Assembly: GCA_004352715.1 (NCBI GenBank)
Contig: SCFE01000090.1
Location: 1,590,640 to 1,654,639 of the forward strand
DNA length: 64,000 nt
Direction of reading: 5' to 3'
From: Hofstenia miamia
Lineage: Eukaryota > Xenacoelomorpha > Acoela
The position numbers and the translations under genes are program-made. The notes beneath the pieces are model-generated. The model saw only the letters and a program-made list of their open reading frames with translations, searched no databases and was not told the DNA's origin. The stretch's first letter is position 1. Each line of letters opens with the position of its first letter. This document shows, piece after piece, positions 56,780 to 64,000 of the stretch.

Positions 56780-57180
56780 TGCAGAATTTAATTCATTTTC
56801 ACTAATATCCAAAGTACAAAACATGAAATATTTCATTAATTTTAAACATTACAGGCATATGAAATATAAACTTACATAATAAAGCCAATTTTGTTTTCTG
56901 AAAAATTATACATGTGATGCTACTATAAAAATTTTAATTTGCTTTTTCAGAGACTATTCATTGCATGCAAAGGGTTACAATTCATTTTTCAAATACATTG
57001 CCACACTTCATTGTAAAAATTCTTATATTTAATTCATTTTTCACTAATATCTAATATACAAAATGGAAAAATGTTCACCATACTTAAACACTACAGGCAT
57101 ATGAAATATAGATTTACATGATAAAAACAATTTCACTTTCCAAAAAATTATACATGTGATGCTATTAGAAAGATTTATAC
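56780..57180 (+). repeat. Diverged tandem duplication, about 245-base period
   Basis: Blocks at about 56785-56935 and 57030-57175 share TTTAATTCATTTTTCACTAA, ACAGGCATATGAAATATA and TTATACATGTGATGCTA in the same order, with perhaps 80% identity by eye. AT-rich, no open frame conserved between them. Confidence 0.7.
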
Positions 57181-57669
57181 ATATACATGCCCTCATTAAT
57201 ATGAAGAAGAAGAAGAAATATTCTTCTCACTATTATTACATTAGTCTTACACAATGGTCTTTTCCTTTGCATTTCTTTTCTTGTTTTATATAAATTTTCA
57301 GGGATTGTACATGTTTGCTGAGTGTTACATCTTTTGTTGACATTGCACATTTTTCAGTTTTATTCCATTTAAAACTCTTGCATGGCTGTATACACTACAT
57401 GGGTTTTCCACTTTCCACTGCCTTTTCAACTTCTGATTTTGTAGCTTTAATGTATGTATTCCTTATCCATTCTCATTGTAGTTGGTATAAAAATGATGAC
57501 ACATTTGTTATTCACCATCTTGTAGTTGATGTCATTTCACCTGTATTGTGTAGTTGCCATTGAAATGAAAATACGTTTTTCCAAATGATTCACCATTCTT
57601 GTAGTTGTCACTTGATTCCCCATCACTGGATATGATTTCCAATCATTAAATTCGTCAAAACTCCATGTT

Positions 57670-58305
57670 GAGATCACCTTCTAAATGTATAAATGCTTGT
57701 AAATAGTATATTATTCATACAGGCACATGATATTTAGAAGACAGATCACCAAGAATTTTGAGAAAATTACAAAATAATAATTTATAGGTGAAAAACAACA
57801 TCTATAAAATCACTGAACCATGGTATAAACTTTGCTAACACTTGAAAAATTTATTACATATTCAGTTAATATCATCCTAATGGTACAGCAAAGCTAAAAT
57901 CAATGTGTATAATTTATAGTTTCAGTAAGCTACTAGTTAGAAAAGAGGAAAATTTAAGTGCGTGAAATTAAACACAATACTCAATGTATAAAAAATCATT
58001 ATTTATAATTTCATTTGAAGTGCTAATTTAAAAACATTCTTGATTTATCTTGAAATATTATAACATAGATGGGTTATGAAAACAAAAGTATCATCATACC
58101 TTGTTATTTGCATGTTGATGCATTTGAAAATAAAATTCATTGCTTCAATATTTGAGTTTCAAAATCACCTTCTAAATGTACAAATACTTGTATATAGTGT
58201 ATTATTCACATGTAAAAAATATAGGCGCATTGTATTTTAAAGATAGATTGCTAAGAATTTTGAGAAATTTGCAAACTAATATTTTGTAAGTGCAGGAGCT
58301 CTACA
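57670..58305 (+). repeat. Diverged duplication, about 490-base spacing
   Basis: 57675-57810 and 58165-58300 share TCACCTTCTAAATGTA, AATACTTGTA/AATGCTTGTA, GTATATTATTCA and AAGAATTTTGAGAAA in order. No conserved frame seen. Confidence 0.65.
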
Positions 58306-61104
58306 ATATCAGCCATGTGCAAAGTGTTAGGTCTAATATTGTTAAAAAATACAAATATTAATATGTGCTCAATTAAAATACAAGAGTTAGAAGCCAGAAA
58401 TTTTAAAAAACACGTGATATAATGCAAATTAGTACAAATGATGAAAGCAAAAACATTAAATTCAGGGATCAAAGGCATACCAATGTTTCTACATGTAAAC
58501 GTATTTCAAGATCTAAATGAAAGCCCCAGCTTTACATGAATTTTGCGATTGAAATCAATGCAAAATATCAGTTTCTAGGGCTAAAAATTCAGCTAAGATA
58601 TTTAAACAATCATGTCATTTTAGATTGTTGACTATGACTCCACAATAATATATAAATTCAACAAGTCAAATTGATGTTAATTAATTAGACAAGTCAATGG
58701 AGTGGCATTGGTGTATCATGTGAATTGGTGATCAAGATGTCTATGTAATTTAAAAGACATGCTCAAAAGGCTTGCTTTGCTTGCCTTTTTCCTATTGAGA
58801 AAATTTTGATTTGGACATTCTTTTGGTGTATCCTTTGAACTTGGTATCAAGCAATCAATTAGATGTCTCTTTAGCTTCACAGCTAAAATAGCAATGTTAG
58901 TTGCTTTCTTAGTTGTATTATGAAAAAAGTCTCACAAAGTATTGAATGACTCACTATGAAATACTTCAAAAACTGATTCTATGTGTGATAGTAACTGCAT
59001 TTACAGATATTTTATGTAGGGTTTGTGGGAAAACTTCTGAAGTAAAATGTATTTGCATTAAACTAATTGCGAAAGGTTATGAAATTTCTAAAAAGGAGAT
59101 TAAGAAATATTATATATTTTTACACTAGATTTTCATAATTTACTTCAAAATAAAAATAAAGCCCAAAATATCATAGCCTGCACATTAAATTTTTTTAATA
59201 TAATATGCTTCATTTTTAAGAAGAGGAAACTTTTTTTCACTGTCAGGTCCATCTGCTCTCAACTCCACCATTTCCTCCATCCATACATTGACAATGGAAA
59301 TAAATGAAAATATACCAATCCTTTTTAGCATGAAATCTCAACAAAAATTAGCACATTATTAAATAATTGCAATTCAAAATATATGTGCAACAACTGCATG
59401 AGTTGGCACTCAATGGAATACACAAAGTCAGACCTTATTGCAGAGAGAAATCCATCTCAACCTGCAGACATCCCACCAGGTTTATTCCATATGAATGCAG
59501 TACTGTATGTACATCAACATTGCATGTAAAACTAACATTCACAAGTTTCAATATGTGCATTAGTTTGGCCACAATACAGGAAGGTTTTAATTTAAAACAA
59601 TATTGAAATAGCAATTCATTAAATTGTGAATCAAGAATTCATCAAATAAAAAATCTAACAGTGTGAATAGATTCAGAAGGTTAGAAAATAGGTATAAACT
59701 GCAGTTTTAGAACAAAAATCAACTTATGAAGCCCTTATAAAAAATCAATTTCTTTAAACCAAATTCCATAGACTGTCATATTAAGTAAAAATTCAAATGC
59801 ACAGATCTAAGTGCAGCTTAGCAACTAAAAAAAACATTTCCACCTAAATTCAAACATGAAGAATCCAAATATGAATTCATTTTTTAAATTAAAATAATAT
59901 TGAAATAGCAATTTATAAATCTATCTAACAAAATGACACTAAGGCATTCGAGAAAATTTCACAATGTGACATCTAAATCAACTTAAAAGATAAGAAATTG
60001 ACATTTTTAAGTAATTTCAGACCTGTAGAATCTGAATACTGCATCAGTTTTTCATTTTAAGCCGTAGTTAAAGAGCAGTTTTAAAACAAATCTTGAAAAT
60101 TTTAATTTTCACATTTAATTCATTGAATGACAGTGAAAGGGCTTCTAAATCTAGAAATTTAATGGCAGAAACACATTTGCCAGTTTTTAATCAATGAAAA
60201 AAGATCAATCTTTACTGAGAAGTAGTAGCCAATGCTCCAAAAAATTTATATTATCAAAAACCAAGAAATCCCAGTATATTTAATAACCACGGCAAAATCT
60301 CAAAGACATTGACAGAATGGATCACAGATATTAATAAAATGGAGTAAAATGTAAATGAATTTTCAAGGTTTTTTCATAATATCCCTTTTCATCATCCACA
60401 ATATACATTTAAAAAAACACCGAATCGGTGCAAGTTTATAGGTGTGTGCTAATATGAAGTGAAATATTACTAAACAAAATGTTAAAGATTAACAAAATTA
60501 AAAACAAAATGCAGTTTGATAGTTTTTTTTAAAAAATCACTATAATTTTTAAAAAATTACTAACCCATCCTATAATATTCATATCTATAAGAGAAAATTT
60601 CCCTTTATGGAAGATTGACAGGGAATTTCGGGAAACTTGTTTTTGAATGTTATTTCTTGTATTACTGCAAATATCTCAAAGAAAAAGTTCCAATTTTTGA
60701 ATTTTTAATTTTGAGAAAAACGTTTTTTTTCATTTGAAATTTTTAAAACTATCTGTATTGGGACATGACAAAAAAACTTAGAATTTCCTTTCAAAACTGC
60801 GCATTTTGGTGTAAAAATCTTATTCATAGCTTCATTATATCAAAAGTTATTAAGGAAAATATCTTTTCTGAAAAATTTGCCCAGCTCTGGCCAGCCTAGC
60901 TCAGCCAACGTTGATCTTAGAGCTAAACATCGTGAGAACCAAATTTTTTCAGTGAAATTTGTAACTTAAAAATTTAAATGGAGCTGTGATATCTTTAAAA
61001 TTGTTGTTGCTATAGCCTGCTAAATTTAAGGTATGATATCTAAAGGCCAACCCGGATTTTCAAAATAATTTTTTTTTAAAAATTTATGGCTGTGTGAAAT
61101 TTTT

Positions 61105-61590
61105 GTCTTGAAATTTCAAACAATTCAGATGTTTATTCTGACATCAAAGAACTTTAAGTCAACTTAACATTTTGAATTTTTGGTCCAGCTCTTTGTGCAT
61201 AGTGTTTGGGAAGGAAAAAGCAATTTCTGTTTTGCAAAATAATTTTAACCACTGGACCATACTTTGTTTGAGCTTGATACACATTGCATATTGTAAACAA
61301 TTCACCAATTGGCAACTCATAAAGAGATATATATTGTACACAGACTTCTTCTGCAACTGAATGAAGTTCACCAACTTGTGCAGGATATAATAACTTCTCT
61401 ACAGTCTTTAAACAAACATTTCACCTGAGATGCAGGTCTTTTGCTGTTTTTTCCTGTTACCTTTAGTAATTGTACACACATTCTGCCAAGCAAATAATTA
61501 TAAAATTATGAATTTTAATGATACTTGTATTTTTTCTTGAAGCAAATATGCCTCTATGTTTGAAAATGTCAATCAATTTTTGGACAAACT
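61105..61590 (-). repeat. Diverged dispersed repeat, copy 2 (coding-like)
   Basis: The minus strand reads TGKNSKRPASQVKCLFKDCR, then in the next frame QVGELHSVAEEVCVQYISLY and ELPIGELFTICNVYQAQTKY, GPVVKIILQNRNCFFLPKHY and AQRAGP, with a stop at about 61165. The TKYGPVV...FFLPKHYA pattern resembles a small beta-rich domain found in multi-copy invertebrate proteins, possibly element-encoded; I cannot name it. One frameshift separates the two parts. Confidence 0.7.
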
Positions 61591-63799
61591 AACTGATTTT
61601 CTAACAATAACTTTACAACACAAAAATGCAGGCCAATTTAGAGCAATTGCGAAAAATATTTTTTATGCCATGTATTAAGATAGCACATGAAATCAAATTT
61701 CGTGCGCCATCGCGCAACAGAAATATTTCTTAGCAAGAAATATTTCGTGTAATGGGGTCAGAACAGAGCCAGGTCGCGAATTTACGTAGAAAAGAAAAAG
61801 AAGACAATTCTCTATCTTGTGGTGTTTCCTATTCATTGGTTCTTCAGTTCAAACACTTCAAAATATATTGGGAAACCACCACAGATATTGAAAAATTCCA
61901 GTAGAATTAGAGTTAACGGAAGTTAGAGACCTATAAGCGTACAATTGATTTAAAGAAATTTTTTTCAAATATTCCTGGTTTAAGTTATTAAAATTTATTT
62001 TATAGAGTCTTGAATTCATGTTTTGGTTAATTGCTCCTATAGTTCAAATTATTACGGAAAACCCGGATATATTACTTAAAAATTGCAAAAAACGGAATTC
62101 TCATTGTAAAATGTGCACTAATTGTAAACAACCATTATGTTGCAGCTAAATTCTAGCATACAACAAATATTTTAGAGAAATGCTAAATAAAGAGTGTCTA
62201 GGATCTAGAATTATCTTTGAATTTAGCATGCAAAAATAACTTTCACTGAAAAACAGTATATTAATTACCGTACAATTGAAATTGTCCACACAAAGGAAAA
62301 AGTTATGAAGTATCTGCATTAAGCCTGCTTTAGTCAGTTACTACCGATTACTTAGCTGCTTTCAACATTCTGCAAAGCCCATTTAGCTCTATTTTACAAT
62401 ATAAAAAATATACTTTAAATTGTTACATCCTTGGGCGGGTTAGACGTTCTTGAATTACAACTAGCAAATTTCGGTTTGGACATTTCAAACGAAAAATCTT
62501 GGAACCCGATTTCTCTATTATTGATGCTGTGGACTCTCACTGTGTACCAAAATATCCAAGCTAACTGCTTCCATATGAAACTAATTTTGTTTTTCAGCTT
62601 TATCAAATGTTGATCCACTAAGTTCAAAAGAAAAACGTTAAAATTCACAGTTTTACAATATATTTAAATGTGCAAGCCTTATGCATTACTTAACATAATA
62701 ATTTGTATTATTTCAAATATGAATAAGCATAACTAATTTGTATAGTTAAAGATGTTTATTGTTCCATTATACAGGTATTCAAACGGAGACAACTGTCATT
62801 GTCCCTGAACCCTCATTTTCACTCTGGAATCAAATCCATATTAATAGGCCTACACGAAAAATCATGGAAATGTGGAGATTCTGAGCTTTTTGAATTTGAT
62901 CTTATTTTTGTGATTTTGATCTTACCTTTTCTGAATTTGATCTCACATCATTCTGAATTTAATCTTAATTTTTCTGAAATAGATCTTGAAAACGTGCAGA
63001 TGTAACATAAGCAGTTTTTTGCAATAGCAAATAGACAGTTTTGCTTTCTTTCTTTAAAGGTAGATGAACTAATTACAATACAAAATCAATAATGCTTTTA
63101 TACAATATATTATATATTTTAGCTGAGCATGGACAAGATAATCAGGGCAGTTAGGATGAAAAGGAGATCCAGCTAAATTCAGAGAAACTATATTAGAACT
63201 TAAAGAGCTAACTCTGAATACATCAACAATTTAGCAGAACTGTAGTACTCTAATAGTGTATCAAAATCGGTTGTACCTGTGAGGACAATTATTAAATGGA
63301 CTCCGTTAAACAACCTGCAAAAGATTTAAAACTACTATTTCACAAGTTGCTGATTCTAATGCAATTGACTGCTTTACAAGTCCCTCCATTCTTTTCCAGT
63401 GTGTTCTCGAGGAACTTGCAATCTCTGCAACTAGTGTATCTTGTGCACGATGTTTCTCGTCTTGATGAAAATAAAAACATTTTTGGTTGCTTCAGAGATT
63501 GAAACATTATTTGAAACGCAATTTCTCGGTTTACTTTTTTTTATTTTACTTTCAATAAACATTTAATTTTCTAGATAAGCAAATATTTGTCAGCACTGCG
63601 GGCTAAAATTCTTTATCGGGTAACGTTGCTTAGGGAAATACTAAGAACCTCCCGGTTGCCTACTTGTGACACATTTGTCCAGAAGTTATTATATATGAAA
63701 AATACGATAAGTTGTGGTTTCTAAGCATTACAGTTACCCCGGATAAATACGGCCAGGATAAAATGAATACAAATCCGGACAGGGCAGGGGCATTCAATG
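61591..63799. other. AT-rich region, no gene recognised
   Basis: 61719-61751 is an inverted repeat of two AGAAATATTTCTT-type arms around AGC. A minus-strand frame at 62415-62648 (ending SCNSRTSNPPKDVTI) is preceded by a possible CAGTTAG acceptor and might be a terminal exon, but support is weak. Confidence 0.4.
62880..62990 (+). repeat. Degenerate minisatellite, about 20-27-base units
   Basis: Units around TTTCTGAATTTGATCTTA recur five times with changes (TGAATTTGATC, TGATTTTGATC, TGAATTTGATC, TGAATTTAATC, TGAAATAGATC). They fall inside a 68-codon open frame (62799-63005) where they encode FEFDL, SEFNL and SEIDL repeats; whether that frame is used is unknown. Confidence 0.7.
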
Positions 63800-64000
63800 A
63801 ATTCATCAAGAATTAGTCCGCGCGTCTTCCAAATGAAAATTCAAAATGGAAGCAAATACAAGAAATCACAAATTGTAAGCGATCTAAGTCAATCTCAATC
63901 GACGTGAATAAAGATCAAAATGGAAATAATCTTATCGACAATTTAGAAGTATCTAATGAACTAAACAATGCTTTTGTCATTCTAGTAAAATACAACGCCC
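63800..64000 (+). pseudogene. Possible LINE ORF2 fragment at window edge
   Basis: The last 200 bases read SKWKQIQEITNC and DVNKDQNGNNLIDNLEVSNE then LNNAFVIL without a stop in one frame. The spacing NG-x6-D-x3-(V)-x-NELN-x-(A)F resembles the linker just before the RT domain of LINEs. Too short to be sure. Confidence 0.3.

Larger units (their letters stand above)
54473..61104. other. AT-rich region with local duplications, no gene recognised
   Basis: Contains microsatellites and the two diverged duplications listed. A GC-richer patch at 56.53-56.65 kb (GGGACACCCTGAAGTTCTCG) stands out without explanation. Upstream exons of the 54196-54472 gene may be here but were not found. Confidence 0.5.

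Noticed and set aside
1-64000. CRISPR arrays, prokaryotic operons, rRNA and tRNA genes
   Set aside because: No regularly spaced direct repeats, no tRNA cloverleaf or rRNA signature seen; gene structure is eukaryotic throughout.

Overview
This is a window from an AT-rich invertebrate animal genome. The host genes have introns with GT-AG borders, there is no operon structure, and degraded transposons sit inside and between the genes. The two host genes I can name are both deeply conserved in animals, and the sequence alone does not let me fix the phylum.

Layout. Coordinates 1343-11051, minus strand: the 5' two thirds of a heterotrimeric G-protein beta subunit gene (type 1/2-like WD40 protein), with coding exons at 11025-11051 (27-base microexon), 10821-10877, 10634-10779, 10282-10508, 3573-3639 and 1343-1544. 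The 3' exons lie beyond base 1. The block 7401-9195 is repeated at 9197-10991 across a single N, so three exons appear twice; this is almost certainly an assembly artefact. Coordinates about 17821-29451, plus strand: eight exons of adenylyl cyclase-associated protein (CAP). The first exons and the last C-terminal exon(s) were not found. The two genes are transcribed away from each other and both act in basic cell physiology: receptor signalling, and actin turnover.

Mobile elements dominate the rest. There are four pieces of non-LTR retrotransposons (5.7-7.0, 13.3-14.8, 14.8-17.7 and 18.35-20.34 kb). A retroelement C-terminus with a zinc-finger plus restriction-like nuclease signature lies at 37.5-38.3 kb. 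A nearly complete mariner at 46.58-47.85 kb has both inverted repeats and the TA duplication but two frameshifts. Older transposase relics of Tc1-like, piggyBac-like, pogo-like and IS630-like type are scattered at 2.4-3.3, 24.1-25.1 and 31.4-34.75 kb. A diverged coding-like repeat occurs in opposite orientations at 40.3-40.9 and 61.1-61.6 kb.

The most unusual gene is a single-exon 939-residue ORF at 50895-53714. It is low-complexity and probably disordered, and carries nine copies of a D-I-D-S-x-x-L type short motif in its first 263 residues. I do not recognise it. Its first 512 bases are duplicated upstream (50275-50786), again at N characters. A terminal exon of an unrecognised minus-strand gene lies at 54196-54472. 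From 54.5 kb to the end I see mostly AT-rich noncoding DNA with diverged local duplications and microsatellites.

Several N gaps are flanked by identical sequence on both sides (2.6, 6.1, 9.2, 19.9, 41.9 and 50.8 kb), so overlapping contig ends or haplotypes were not merged. Copy number in this window should be read with that in mind.
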